The notes: a model not told the origin generated them from the sequence alone. DNA of 64,000 nucleotides from ZC4RG29 sp035304385 (GCA_035304385.1 DATGQD010000041.1:186001-250000); one strand, 5' to 3'. Positions 18,768 to 28,237 are shown, counted from the first letter of the stretch. Made by a program: numbers and translations.

Positions 18768-19865
18768 ATGAAATCAATATTGAAAAAAACTGATAATCAG
18801 GAGGATGGAAGCCGATATTTATCCGAAAAAATCGTTGAATGGTATCATGTGAACCATAGAAAACTGCCCTGGCGGGAGACCTGCGATCCCTATCGGATCT
18901 GGTTGTCCGAAGTAATCCTCCAACAAACGCGGGTCGCGCAGGGATTACCCTACTACAATCGCTTCACGGCCCACTATCCAACCGTGTATGCGCTGGCCGC
19001 GGCACCCGAGGAAGAAGTGCTCCGCCACTGGCAAGGCCTCGGATATTACACGCGCGCGCGAAACCTCATTCGCTGTGCACGGGTGATCGTCGAGGAATAC
19101 GGGGGCATCTTTCCAAAAACTTTTGAAGAATTGCGACGGCTCCCCGGGATTGGCGACTACACGGCGGCAGCCATCGCCTCGATCGCCTTCGGAGAACGCG
19201 CGGCCGTGCTCGACGGAAACGTGTTTCGCGTTCTCGCACGCTATTTCGGATTGCAACACGATATCGCCGCACCATCGTCGCGAAAAGTGTTCGCCGACCT
19301 CGCCGCCACACTGGTGCCCGCCGATCATCCCGGCACCTACAACCAGGCGATCATGGAGTTCGGCGCGCTCTGCTGCGTGCCAAAAACGCCTCAATGCTCC
19401 GATTGCGTGCTTGCTGCAGGGTGCTATGCACTGCAAAACAAGGCCCAGGCCTCCCTGCCCGTTCGGAACGTCAAAAGGGGCGCCCGCAAGCGGTATTTTT
19501 ACTACTTCGTTTTCATCAGCGGGAACCGTATTGCCATGCGCAAGCGATCTGGAAGGGATATCTGGGAGAATCTTTACGATTTTTATGCTGCCGAAACTTC
19601 AGGGCGGCAGACGCTCCGCAAAGTGGTCGAAAACGACGAAAGATTGCGTGCGCTGGCGGCGCGACTGCCGGAGCTCGAAGTAACGCCCACCTACAGGCAC
19701 AAACTTACGCACCAGGAAATCTATGCGCGGTTTGTCGTAGTCCGGCCCCCTTTCAAACGTGCAGCACTACCCGGCGGTCTGACTTTTTTCTCCCGGCAGG
19801 GCCTGGATAAGCTCCCCAAGCCTGTGTTGATAAGCCGTTTCCTCGCAGATCGGAAAATTTTATAG
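18768..19865 (+). CDS. mutY: A/G-specific adenine DNA glycosylase
   Basis: From the ATG at 18768 the protein has 365 residues; an in-frame ATG at 18717 would run into the HU promoter region and is less likely. It shows the catalytic Glu region LQQTRV, the helix-hairpin-helix LPGIGDYTAAA followed by the catalytic Asp in VLDGNVFR, and the iron-sulfur ligands C-x6-C-x2-C-x5-C (CVPKTPQCSDCVLAAGC). A NUDIX-like C-terminal domain for 8-oxoG recognition starts near residue 230. It removes adenine opposite 8-oxoguanine. It heads the mutY-ssb-gldE-gldD arrangement conserved in gliding Bacteroidota. Confidence 0.95.
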   Translation: MKSILKKTDNQEDGSRYLSEKIVEWYHVNHRKLPWRETCDPYRIWLSEVILQQTRVAQGLPYYNRFTAHYPTVYALAAAPEEEVLRHWQGLGYYTRARNLIRCARVIVEEYGGIFPKTFEELRRLPGIGDYTAAAIASIAFGERAAVLDGNVFRVLARYFGLQHDIAAPSSRKVFADLAATLVPADHPGTYNQAIMEFGALCCVPKTPQCSDCVLAAGCYALQNKAQASLPVRNVKRGARKRYFYYFVFISGNRIAMRKRSGRDIWENLYDFYAAETSGRQTLRKVVENDERLRALAARLPELEVTPTYRHKLTHQEIYARFVVVRPPFKRAALPGGLTFFSRQGLDKLPKPVLISRFLADRKIL

Positions 19866-19872
19866 TTACCCC

Positions 19873-19880
19873 TAACTTTG
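19873..19880 (+). promoter_or_regulatory. -7 promoter element (TAACTTTG) before ssb
   Basis: TAACTTTG matches the -7 consensus exactly, 92 bases before the ssb start and just after mutY. A -33 TTTG is not visible at the usual distance. Confidence 0.45.
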
Positions 19881-19971
19881 GTACTTTTACCCTAAGCGGA
19901 TGGCTGCGGGAAACCGAACCCGACGGCAATCTGCGACGTTCTACCGAGTAACAAGCAGTAAATCCAACTAT

Positions 19972-20421
19972 ATGTCAGGTGTAAATAGAGTAATCTTGGT
20001 GGGTCGGCTTGGAAAAGACCCTGAAGTAAGAAATTTAGAGAGCGGGGTCGCCGTGGCAAACTTCAGCCTGGCTACCTCTGAAACGTATAAGGACCGAACC
20101 ACGGGTGAAAGAAGAGAAACCACCGAATGGCACAATATTGTATTGTGGCGTGGCCTCGCCGAAGTCGCTCAGCGCTATCTGCACAAGGGCGATATGATTT
20201 ATATCGAAGGCAAACTCCGCACCCGGTCCTGGGAAAAGGATGGCATTACCCGTTACACTACGGAAGTAGTCGGCGACAACATGACTATGCTCTCTTCACG
20301 GCAGAGTGGTGGCGGCGCGTCTCAGCCCGCGGAAATGGGCAGTTCATCAATGCCTGATCGTAGTCAGGAGCCGTACCGGGCGCCTGTCGACACGAACAGT
20401 ACGGATGATCTTCCGTTCTGA
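19972..20421 (+). CDS. ssb: Single-stranded DNA-binding protein
   Basis: The start at 19972 (MSGVNRVILVGRLGKDPEVR) is the typical SSB start; the frame is open further upstream to 19900, but that part does not resemble SSB. The 149-residue product has the OB fold (residues 4-108) and an unstructured tail ending in the acidic DDLPF tip that binds partner proteins. It coats single-stranded DNA in replication and repair. It sits between mutY and gldE, as in Flavobacterium johnsoniae. Confidence 0.95.
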   Translation: MSGVNRVILVGRLGKDPEVRNLESGVAVANFSLATSETYKDRTTGERRETTEWHNIVLWRGLAEVAQRYLHKGDMIYIEGKLRTRSWEKDGITRYTTEVVGDNMTMLSSRQSGGGASQPAEMGSSSMPDRSQEPYRAPVDTNSTDDLPF

Positions 20422-20445
20422 TTGTAGTACCAATGTCAATCCGCT

Positions 20446-21711
20446 TTGGACGAACCTCCCAGTTACGCATTATACCTTCCGGCTAGTTCAGGCATCGGCT
20501 TGATTTACATCCTGGGCATCGCAGCCCTGTTGCTGCTTGGGTTGTCAGCCCTGATAACCGCTTCTGAAACCGTGTTGTTGCACGACGAAGGAAGCAAGCG
20601 CAATGGGCGTTCCGCCTACCTGAAGGACACGTCGCTCCTCCCGGCAACGATTCGAATTGTCCGGCATGCGCTAGTCATTGCCGTGATCACACTCTGTGCC
20701 GGCATGCTCTGGATATCATACGGAGAAATGTACGCCCGTAACGCCACGACGCTGGCCATCATTATTGTTACTACGTTCGCTCTCGTCGCTTTCGGAGACC
20801 TTACACCGCGGGCTGTCGCATCACGATACAAGACCCGCGTGCTCCGCGTTATGCTTCCCTTCTGGAAGTTCGCCCTTAACGCGTGCAGGCCATTGGCTGT
20901 GGCGCTTTCCGGCATGGACCGTGCCGTGGAAAAACGACTGCAAAGCCAGGTGCACATCGCACCCGGTCCGCAGGCTTCAAACGGCATTAATGGAAACGAA
21001 CCAGACTTTCTGAAAAGGATCCCCGGCTTTGGTACATTGACGGTCCGTCAGGTCATGCGCTCCCGCATCGACATTGCCGCAGTGGACGTCGCGATGAATT
21101 TCCATGAGTTGATGGATTTTATCAACAAGACCGGGTTCTCGCGGATGCCCGCCTATCGTGAAACGATAGACCACATCGAGGGCATCCTTTACATAAAAGA
21201 CTTATTGCCGTTTACGGAAGAAGATGAGAACTTCAGATGGCAGGACCTTCTCCGCCCCGGGTTCTTCGTGCCGGACAATAAAAAAATTGATTCGCTGCTG
21301 AAGGATTTCCAGGAGAAGCGCGTTCATATTGCGGTGGTCGTCGACGAATATGGTGGAACGCTGGGGCTGATCACCCTTGAGGATATTATCGAGGAAATCA
21401 TCGGCGAAATCAACGATGAGTTCGATGATGAAAGCGAAGGGTTTCGAAAAATCGACGACCATACCTATGTGTTTGAAGGAAAGACGCTGTTGCATGATCT
21501 TTGCAAGACACTTGAGGTGGATGGAAGCACGTTCGACGAGGTCAGAGGCGAAAGCGAGTCACTGGCAGGTCTGATCCTCGAACTTACCAACGACCTGCCA
21601 AACGTAGGCAAGAAGATCACGTTCAAACAATTTATGTTTACTATCGAGGCGGTCGACAAGAGAAGAATTAAGCGCGTGAGGGTACATATCCATGAACATG
21701 AGGAATCCTGA
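20446..21711 (+). CDS. gldE: Gliding motility-associated protein GldE (CNNM/CBS/CorC type)
   Basis: This 421-residue protein has an N-terminal membrane domain of the DUF21/CNNM type (about 18-170), a pair of CBS domains (about 195-315, VMRSRIDIAAVD and VDEYGGTLGLITLEDIIEEI) and a CorC/HlyC transporter-associated domain (about 330-415). GldE is known in F. johnsoniae to aid gliding and to compensate for partial loss of GldD. The best start is TTG at 20446 (MDEPPSY), because no ATG in frame lies before the first membrane helix. It overlaps gldD by 20 bases and follows ssb by 24 bases. Identity rests on domain order plus gene neighbours. Confidence 0.92.
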   Translation: MDEPPSYALYLPASSGIGLIYILGIAALLLLGLSALITASETVLLHDEGSKRNGRSAYLKDTSLLPATIRIVRHALVIAVITLCAGMLWISYGEMYARNATTLAIIIVTTFALVAFGDLTPRAVASRYKTRVLRVMLPFWKFALNACRPLAVALSGMDRAVEKRLQSQVHIAPGPQASNGINGNEPDFLKRIPGFGTLTVRQVMRSRIDIAAVDVAMNFHELMDFINKTGFSRMPAYRETIDHIEGILYIKDLLPFTEEDENFRWQDLLRPGFFVPDNKKIDSLLKDFQEKRVHIAVVVDEYGGTLGLITLEDIIEEIIGEINDEFDDESEGFRKIDDHTYVFEGKTLLHDLCKTLEVDGSTFDEVRGESESLAGLILELTNDLPNVGKKITFKQFMFTIEAVDKRRIKRVRVHIHEHEES

Positions 21712-22318
21712 TTTCGGCAACGGAAAGCCGACTGTGTATGCGGCACTCGTCATGCTGTCGTGCCTCATGTTTTCATGTGAACGGAGTTATGTTCCCAAGC
21801 CGATCGGTTACAATCGTCTCGACCTTCCGGAACCGGCCTATCACGCCATGCCCGACACGTTGCCATACTGGTTCGAATATTCGCGGCATGCGAAGATCCT
21901 GAAGGACACTTCTTTTATCAGCGACCGCGAGTGGATCGAGGTATACTACCCCTTGATGAAAGCGACGGTGCACATCACCTACAAACCCGTTAACGATAAC
22001 CTTGAACTGCTTAAGGAGTATGTTGACGACTCCTACCGGCTGACGGCAAAGCATCAGATCAAAGCTTACGCTATCGACGAGATACTCGTGAGCACACCGT
22101 CCGGAAAGACCGCAGTCATAGAAGAGATCGAAGGGGAAGTGCCCAGCCAGTTTCAATTTACGGTCACCGATTCCACACGCCACTTTCTCCGTGGTGCACT
22201 ATACTTCAATACTAAGGTCCAGAACGATTCCCTTGCACCGGCGATCGAGTATGTAAAGAAGGACATTATGCACATGATCAACACACTGGAGTGGAGCAGC
22301 GAGAGAAGGGGGTCGTGA
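21692..22318 (+). CDS. gldD: Gliding motility lipoprotein GldD
   Basis: The protein has 208 residues with a signal peptide and lipobox (LMFSC, Cys near residue 29), so it should be a lipoprotein. It has the family features YVPKPIGYNRLDLP after the lipid site, WFEYSRHAKI, and the C-terminal TVTDSTRHFLRGALYF followed by IEYVKKDIMHMINTLEW. GldD is essential for gliding in F. johnsoniae, and the Gld machinery is tied to type IX secretion. The start overlaps the end of gldE by 20 bases, which suggests translational coupling; a second ATG at 21698 is also possible. Confidence 0.93.
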   Translation: MNMRNPDFGNGKPTVYAALVMLSCLMFSCERSYVPKPIGYNRLDLPEPAYHAMPDTLPYWFEYSRHAKILKDTSFISDREWIEVYYPLMKATVHITYKPVNDNLELLKEYVDDSYRLTAKHQIKAYAIDEILVSTPSGKTAVIEEIEGEVPSQFQFTVTDSTRHFLRGALYFNTKVQNDSLAPAIEYVKKDIMHMINTLEWSSERRGS

Positions 22319-22399
22319 AGATGGAATTTGCCCGCCGCTTGGTCTGCAGGTGAGGAATATATAATTTGCCCGCGAACTATCGCAGAAAAAATTCCATCG

Positions 22400-23149
22400 A
22401 TGAAGTACACACTCCTTGTTTTCGCTGTCCTCGCCGCGGCCAGCATTACATCCTCATACGCACAGTCGTCCGGTCGACAGATCTATGAACTCAGGGTGTA
22501 TGAGCTTACCATGGGCTCACTGGGCCATATGGAAAATTACCTCGGCAAGGCGCTGATCCCGGCGCTTAACCGAAGTGGAGTAAAGAACGTGGGCGCGTTT
22601 CGCGAAACGGGAAAGAACGAGCCACCTAAAATATACGTCCTCATCCCCTATGCGTCGATGGCAGACTACGCTCGTGTCAGGAAAGCGCTTGAGCGGGATG
22701 AAGCGTATCAAAGCGATAGCGAAGCCTATCGTAAGCTGCCTAAGGCCGTATACTTCCGGTACAAGAGTTCCCTGTTGGAAGCTTTTGCCGGACTTCCCTC
22801 GCTAGTCGTGCCTCCTTCCGGAGAGCGCATTTTTGAGCTGCGGATTTACGAAGGATACAGCGACGATGCGGTGTCGCGAAAAGTGAAAATGTTCAACGAA
22901 GGTGAAATCGATATCTTTCGAAACACCGGGCTGAACGCGGTGTTCTTTGGCGAGACCTTATCAGGGCCTGACATGCCCTCCCTTCAATACATGCTCACCT
23001 TCCGGGATATGGAGGAGCGCGATAAGAATTGGCAGGCATTTATTGCTCATCCCGACTGGGCGAAGATGTCAAAGGACCCGCAATACGCGAACACGGTATC
23101 AAAAATCATCAGGGTGTTTCTCGAACCTATGGCCTTCTCGCAAATCTGA
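22400..23149 (+). CDS. Secreted NIPSNAP family protein, two domains
   Basis: From the ATG at 22400 the protein has 249 residues with a signal peptide ending SSYAQ; an in-frame upstream start at 22328 would hide that signal. Two NIPSNAP domains follow each other: YELRVYELTMGSLGHME (from about residue 28) and FELRIYEGYSDDAVSRKV (from about residue 145). The NIPSNAP fold is a dimeric alpha/beta barrel related to EthD and Dabb domains. The function in bacteria is unclear. It faces the DUF3500 gene, with only four bases between the stop codons. Confidence 0.85.
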   Translation: MKYTLLVFAVLAAASITSSYAQSSGRQIYELRVYELTMGSLGHMENYLGKALIPALNRSGVKNVGAFRETGKNEPPKIYVLIPYASMADYARVRKALERDEAYQSDSEAYRKLPKAVYFRYKSSLLEAFAGLPSLVVPPSGERIFELRIYEGYSDDAVSRKVKMFNEGEIDIFRNTGLNAVFFGETLSGPDMPSLQYMLTFRDMEERDKNWQAFIAHPDWAKMSKDPQYANTVSKIIRVFLEPMAFSQI

Positions 23150-23153
23150 CCCG

Positions 23154-24173
23154 CTACTTCGTGTTGTGGTCCCGGGCATAGTGTTCCCTGAGGATGTCGT
23201 AGGCGAAATCGTCGGTCAGATCGCGGACGGCAGTATGCACGTGGTTGGCGTTGTTTTGCGTGTTGTCGTATTCGATCAGTAGCATAGGCCCCTGGATACG
23301 ATAGTAATGTCCCGCACCGGGCTGGAGGCTGCCGGCCCATGCAAACGAGAGGTTCTCAATGCCGGCGTCCTGGATCTTTTTCATCAGGCGGCTCGAAAAT
23401 CCGAACACATAATTTTTGACGTACACATCCAACAAGGTGAGCAGCATTTTCTGCTGGGCCGTTGTCATGTCGCGGTAGGAAAGTCCTTTGGGTTCGAGCG
23501 GGGTTGCTTCCCGTTCTGCCAGGGTAAACATTTCATGCGGGGCCGTGTCGGAGAACTTTACGGTCTTGAGTTGCGCGTCGGTAAACGAATTCACCAACTG
23601 GAAGCCCAGATCCGTCTCCAGCCTGAGAATTTGCTTTCCCTCCTGGGGGCCGCGCGGCACGGTTGCAGGATTGGCTCCAAAGGCCGAAGGTGTTGACGAA
23701 ACCAGGCTACCGTCAATGGAAAAGAAATTAAGCGCGACGTGGTGGCCCTCCAGCCGCCAACCCCAGGGCTGTTTGGCCGACGGCGTTCCGAAGATGCTGA
23801 CGTAATAGTTTTCCGGGTCGCGGTGGGTGTCGTCCGGCCCGCGTCCTTCCAGCTCACGCAGAATGACCTCGTTCGCCATAATTTCGGTGGCCTTCGTGTA
23901 GCCCTGCTGACTCAGCGACGCACGAAGCAGCTTGAGTGCAGCCTCCCGTTGCGAAGCATTCAGGTGTTTAAAAGGTACGCCTTTTCTGGGCCTGGGAACT
24001 ATGGTCCAGTTGGTACGTTCTTCCGTTTCAACCGGAAAGGACACTTTTTCCAACTGTTCCGGAGTTAATGTCGAAATGAATGCCGTTGCCGTTTCCGCCA
24101 GATCCTGGGCTATGACCGAAGGTGACACGCTTGTAGCCAGCGCGAACAAAAGCACACAGGTTATTCGTTTCAT
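23154..24173 (-). CDS. DUF3500 family secreted protein
   Basis: This 339-residue protein has a signal peptide (residues 1-22) and matches the DUF3500 pattern throughout: PEQLEKVSFPVE near the start, HREPENYY-like DTHRDPENYYVSIFG, WRLEGHHVALNF and a C-terminal FAWAGSLQPGAGHYYRIQG with IEYDNTQNNANHVHTAVRDL. The many His, Asp and Trp residues suggest a metal or small-molecule site, but no reaction is established for this family. It is a single gene, convergent with the NIPSNAP gene and divergent from the YpdA gene. Confidence 0.85.
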   Translation of the reverse strand: MKRITCVLLFALATSVSPSVIAQDLAETATAFISTLTPEQLEKVSFPVETEERTNWTIVPRPRKGVPFKHLNASQREAALKLLRASLSQQGYTKATEIMANEVILRELEGRGPDDTHRDPENYYVSIFGTPSAKQPWGWRLEGHHVALNFFSIDGSLVSSTPSAFGANPATVPRGPQEGKQILRLETDLGFQLVNSFTDAQLKTVKFSDTAPHEMFTLAEREATPLEPKGLSYRDMTTAQQKMLLTLLDVYVKNYVFGFSSRLMKKIQDAGIENLSFAWAGSLQPGAGHYYRIQGPMLLIEYDNTQNNANHVHTAVRDLTDDFAYDILREHYARDHNTK

Positions 24174-24268
24174 AGGGGGTGCCGTTATCGGATGTGTTAC
24201 TAAAGATAGACTCTTTTTCGCAACCGGGGTATTATTGTATGAAAGCGGTCACATAAGTATACAAGTCG

Positions 24269-24276
24269 TATTTTTG
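24269..24276 (+). promoter_or_regulatory. Possible -7 element (TATTTTTG) before the YpdA gene
   Basis: TATTTTTG matches TAnnTTTG and lies about 40 bases before the ATG at 24317. A -33 element is not obvious. Confidence 0.35.
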
Positions 24277-24316
24277 GCTATCCTTTTTGCCCGGAAATGC
24301 GAATGGACGCGAAGCA

Positions 24317-25285
24317 ATGACTATGTATGATGTAATAATAATCGGCGCAGGTCCAATTGGACTTGCCTGTGGAATAGAAGCTAAAAAAGCCGGCCTGGAA
24401 TATCTCATTATCGAAAAGGGATGCCTCGTCAATTCGTTGTACAACTATCCCCTGAACATGATGTTCTTCTCCACCTCGGAGCGACTTGAGATCGGCAATG
24501 TGCCTTTCATTTCCCATCAGCCCAAACCGAATCGCTTTGAGGCGTTGGAATATTACCGGCGCGTCTGTTCATCGTGGGAACTCGACGTCCGGCTATACGA
24601 ACGCGTCGAACGCGTTGAAAAGAAGGCGGATATCTTTGAGGTCGAAACGATAAAGGGAAAGTATCGCAGCCGTGCCGTAGTTCTGGCGCTCGGCTTTTAC
24701 GACCTGCCTTTTCTGCTTAACGTCCCGGGGGAAGATCTCCCTAAGGTCAGACACTATTACGACGAACCTCATCCCTACTACTTACAGCGCGTCGTGGTTG
24801 TTGGCGCGGCCAATTCGGCAGTGGATGTAGCGCTGGAGACGTATCGCAAGGGCGCTGAGGTGACCATGGTGATCCGCGAGTCAGGCATTCGCGACACAGT
24901 TAAGTATTGGGTGCGACCCGATATCGAAAACCGCATCAAGGAGGGATCAATCAAAGCCTACTTTAACTCGCAAGTCCTTCGCATAACACCTGAGACCGTG
25001 GTCATCCGCACGCCGGAGGGGGAGGTAACAATAGAGAACGACTTCGTCATGGCGATGACGGGCTACCAGCCTCCCTTTGAATTCATGGAACGTTGTGGTG
25101 TTCAGTTCCAGAACGACGAGTTTCATACGCCGGTGTACGATGAGGCTACTATGGAAACGAACGTTCCGGGCCTGTATCTCGCCGGCGTGGTTTGTGGAGG
25201 CCTGAAAACCAACAAGTGGTTCATAGAAAACTCCAGGGTTCACGCCGAAGTCATCATGAACAACTTAGCCAGGGTGCTTGCCTGA
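24317..25285 (+). CDS. ypdA: YpdA family flavin oxidoreductase (putative bacillithiol disulfide reductase)
   Basis: The protein has 322 residues from the ATG at 24317; an in-frame TTG at 24287 has no sequence support. It has the N-terminal FAD-binding motif IIIGAGPIGLACG, a second Rossmann motif VVVGAANSAVDVAL for NADPH (near residue 163) and YpdA-like segments NYPLNMMFFSTSE and the terminal VVCGGLKTNKWFIENSR. No CxxC pair is seen, as expected for YpdA. In other bacteria YpdA reduces oxidised bacillithiol, which many Bacteroidota make. It ends five bases from the convergent fructosamine kinase gene. Confidence 0.87.
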   Translation: MTMYDVIIIGAGPIGLACGIEAKKAGLEYLIIEKGCLVNSLYNYPLNMMFFSTSERLEIGNVPFISHQPKPNRFEALEYYRRVCSSWELDVRLYERVERVEKKADIFEVETIKGKYRSRAVVLALGFYDLPFLLNVPGEDLPKVRHYYDEPHPYYLQRVVVVGAANSAVDVALETYRKGAEVTMVIRESGIRDTVKYWVRPDIENRIKEGSIKAYFNSQVLRITPETVVIRTPEGEVTIENDFVMAMTGYQPPFEFMERCGVQFQNDEFHTPVYDEATMETNVPGLYLAGVVCGGLKTNKWFIENSRVHAEVIMNNLARVLA

Positions 25286-25289
25286 CGGA

Positions 25290-26174
25290 TCAGGAAAAGC
25301 TGCGCAGAATGCTCCGGACGTCGTGAAGATAGCCGCCACCGAAAAGGTTGACGTGTACGAGCAGCGGGTACAGCTTGTAGATATCGAGACGCTCGCTGAG
25401 ACCCGGCGGGTTCGGGAATGCGGCCTGGTAAGCCTCATAAAATCTCCGGTCAAATCCCCCGAACAATTCGGTCATAGCCAAATCAATCTCACGGTGACCG
25501 AAATATACCGCGGGGTCGATGAGACACGGATTGCCCGCGTCGTCAACGATCAGATTACCGCTCCATAGATCGCCATGCACCAGCGACGGCGTCTCCGTGC
25601 TGAGGATATCCGGCAGCCGCTTGTAAAGTGCGTCGAACTGTGCGACCACGTCACGACCTATGCTGCCCGCATCAACGCCACGCTTTAGCTGAGGATCAAG
25701 GCGCTGTTCGATGAAGAACGTCACCCACTCCGCACCCGGCGTGTTTTGCTGGGGAAGCGCGCCGATGTAGTTGTCGTGATCGAGACCGTATTGATGCCAG
25801 GACGTCCGGTGCAGTTTCGCTAACTGCCCACCGAGCATCTCCCAGTAGTCGCCCACCCTCGGTGCAGAGGGGATAAACTCCATAAGAATAAACTGGTAAT
25901 CATCGGCGATGCCCGTTGTCGAAACACGCGGTATCCTGATGGCCCCCGTGTTATGGAGCAGGGCGAGGCCTTTTGCCTCGGCTTCGAACATCCCCGGATA
26001 ACGTTGCGCGGAGTTCCATTTTAGAAAGAAGTCTCCTTGCGCAGAACGCAGACGTCCCCCATTGTTGATGCATCCACCGCCGGTTGGTGTAAAGTGGAAG
26101 GGCCCGGAGCCTTTGTCCGTGTTTTGCAACACTTCACCGACGGCACGAAGGACGGGATCAGGAACGTGGCTCAC
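25290..26174 (-). CDS. Fructosamine/ketosamine-3-kinase family protein
   Basis: This 294-residue protein has the kinase-like fold of fructosamine 3-kinases: Lys in DFFLKWNS, the substrate loop region ILMEFI, catalytic LVHGDLWSGNLIVD (near residue 195) and the metal Asp in LIDPAVYFGHREIDLAM. These enzymes phosphorylate sugar adducts on amines and so repair glycated proteins. The start codon is GTG at 26174 and it overlaps the stop of the upstream TonB receptor gene as GTGA, which points to coupled translation. The receptor link is unusual for this family. Confidence 0.9.
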   Translation of the reverse strand: MSHVPDPVLRAVGEVLQNTDKGSGPFHFTPTGGGCINNGGRLRSAQGDFFLKWNSAQRYPGMFEAEAKGLALLHNTGAIRIPRVSTTGIADDYQFILMEFIPSAPRVGDYWEMLGGQLAKLHRTSWHQYGLDHDNYIGALPQQNTPGAEWVTFFIEQRLDPQLKRGVDAGSIGRDVVAQFDALYKRLPDILSTETPSLVHGDLWSGNLIVDDAGNPCLIDPAVYFGHREIDLAMTELFGGFDRRFYEAYQAAFPNPPGLSERLDIYKLYPLLVHVNLFGGGYLHDVRSILRSFS

Positions 26175-28237
26175 CGCTGTCGTGGGCGAAAATTCAGGCT
26201 GCCTTTTACACCGACAAAGATCGTCCGGGGTGGTGCGGGATTGTAGTAACGGCCGCCGAACGCATTCAGGTCGTGCCCGAGGCTGTACGTCTCGTCCAGA
26301 ATATTCTCGGCGCCGGCGAATAATTGCAGCGGAAGGCTGCTGCCAGCGCGAAAGCGGTATTCCACCTTTGCACCCAGTAGTGTGAAGGGATCGGAGAATG
26401 CCGAGTTTGCGTCATTCAGCGGTATGCGATCAGTATACGTACAGGTAATGTTGACATGCCAATCGCGGTGTAAAGAAGCGCTCGCGCCCCCCACTATAAT
26501 GTTGGGCGCCACGCCCGTAAGCTTGTTACCGCTGTAGTCGTTGACGTCCTGGATGTACTCTGAGAAATGATAACGGTTAAGTGTGTAGGATAGCCAGGGC
26601 GTAATCAGCACGTCAGGTCCGATCGCGAGTGTTTGCCAGGTGAGCGTGACTTCCATACCACGCTGCGTAGTCTTGCCGGCATTCACAAAGTAATCGGCGT
26701 CGTCGTCGGTACGGCGGACGACTATCGTTTCATCAAGACGGAAGTCGTATCCGGTAATGTCAAAGAGCAGACTGTTTCGCAACAGACTTCCGCGTATCCC
26801 TATCTCGAAGTTGGTACCTTCTTCGGGGTTGATCTGGTCGTTGAAGGTGGAAGTCGAAGGATATATCTCGGCGACCGTCGGGGGTGAGAAGCCCTTGCTT
26901 ACACTCGCGTGCGCGGAAATGTTTTCGCTGATCTTCTTTAACAGCGCGATGCGGGGCGAGAATACCGGGTCGAAGTCCTTGTGTTGTGAGAACGGCGGAA
27001 CGTCCGACAGCCGCTGGTAGCGCACGTCGACAAAGTTTACACTACCGCCCGCGGTGAGGAAGAATTCGTGAGGCAGGAAGAATTCTATCTGGGAAAAGAC
27101 AAATGCCGATGATGAAGAAATTTCGTCGTCATTCTGAATGGCACCCGAGATCCCCTGGTTGTTATCGTATACGCCAATGGAAGAGAAGCCATGTTGAAAC
27201 TCCGCACCGAAGTCGAGTTTTCCTCCCTGGAAGGCAAAGCTGGTATTGGTTCGTCCACCGACACTAAGCTCACGGCGACGCTCGTAATTCCGAATGGCCG
27301 AATTGTCAAACTGAGAGTATGATCCGTACACGCCGGTGGTGTTGGACCACCGCGCGTTCCAGCGATACATATGGGATACGCCGGAGTAGAATGTTTTATT
27401 GAACACCGCTGCCTGTTGTTCGACAGCGCCGGGATTAGGCCCTGCGGCAGGCCGCGCCTGCCTGGGGTTTGCTGCGAACTCATCGGCGGTGAGACCCCCC
27501 GGCGTCTGATAGGTTAGGTCGGAGTAGACCACGTTCAGATCTACTGTTCGGGCCGATGAAGGTTTGAATGTTCCGATGATCTGAACGCCGTCGCGGGCCA
27601 TCGCCGTTTGGTCACGCCAACCATCTGACCGCTGGTGCGCATAGCGCACGGCGAGGTCGACACCCTCCTGCCGGGTACGCGCTTCTGCCGTATAGCGTAA
27701 CGATCCGAAGCTTCCCGCCGTCGCCGAGAAGTCGAGGGCGGCCGGTCCTGGATCTACATGGCTTTGCATCAACAGTACGCCACCCGTTCCCGCTCCGTAG
27801 AGGCTTCCACCCGGGCCCTTAATGATTTCGGCGCCCTGCATCGAGCCGAAGTCGAGCAGGTTGATGTACGTATTGCCGCCCGGATCTGTGAACGGAAGAC
27901 CGTTCCAATACACTTTGACATTTCGAAGTCCAAACGGCGAACGTAGCGTACTGCCACGTATCGAAAGGCGATAGCTGCCCGGCGACCGTTCCTCCATTCT
28001 GACACCGGGTACGGTATTGATTACGGGCAGCAGCGAGCTGTTGTTAAAGCGTTGAAATTCAGTCCCCGTGAGTACACTTACAGACGCGGGCACTTCCAAC
28101 AGCGCGCGCTCATGCTGATAGGCCCGAATTACTACCGGGCTGAGCACTAGCGACGAGTCGCCCGGAGCCGACTGTCCCCTGGCCGCTAAGCAGGTTAGCA
28201 AGGAGACGGACAGCGATAGCAACAATTTCCTGGTCAT
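26171..28237 (-). CDS. TonB-dependent outer membrane receptor
   Basis: From the ATG at 28237 the protein has 688 residues with a signal peptide (ending AARGQ); the frame is open to 28273, but those codons precede the signal. An N-terminal plug domain (about 45-155) has VPGVRMEERSPGSYRLSIRGS and GPGGSLYGAGTGG, and a 22-strand-type barrel follows up to a C-terminal aromatic or basic end. It imports a ligand with energy from TonB. It lacks the carboxypeptidase-like N-terminal domain of SusC types and looks more like siderophore or cobalamin receptors. The ligand cannot be told. The fructosamine kinase gene follows with a 4-base overlap. Confidence 0.9.
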   Translation of the reverse strand: MTRKLLLSLSVSLLTCLAARGQSAPGDSSLVLSPVVIRAYQHERALLEVPASVSVLTGTEFQRFNNSSLLPVINTVPGVRMEERSPGSYRLSIRGSTLRSPFGLRNVKVYWNGLPFTDPGGNTYINLLDFGSMQGAEIIKGPGGSLYGAGTGGVLLMQSHVDPGPAALDFSATAGSFGSLRYTAEARTRQEGVDLAVRYAHQRSDGWRDQTAMARDGVQIIGTFKPSSARTVDLNVVYSDLTYQTPGGLTADEFAANPRQARPAAGPNPGAVEQQAAVFNKTFYSGVSHMYRWNARWSNTTGVYGSYSQFDNSAIRNYERRRELSVGGRTNTSFAFQGGKLDFGAEFQHGFSSIGVYDNNQGISGAIQNDDEISSSSAFVFSQIEFFLPHEFFLTAGGSVNFVDVRYQRLSDVPPFSQHKDFDPVFSPRIALLKKISENISAHASVSKGFSPPTVAEIYPSTSTFNDQINPEEGTNFEIGIRGSLLRNSLLFDITGYDFRLDETIVVRRTDDDADYFVNAGKTTQRGMEVTLTWQTLAIGPDVLITPWLSYTLNRYHFSEYIQDVNDYSGNKLTGVAPNIIVGGASASLHRDWHVNITCTYTDRIPLNDANSAFSDPFTLLGAKVEYRFRAGSSLPLQLFAGAENILDETYSLGHDLNAFGGRYYNPAPPRTIFVGVKGSLNFRPRQR

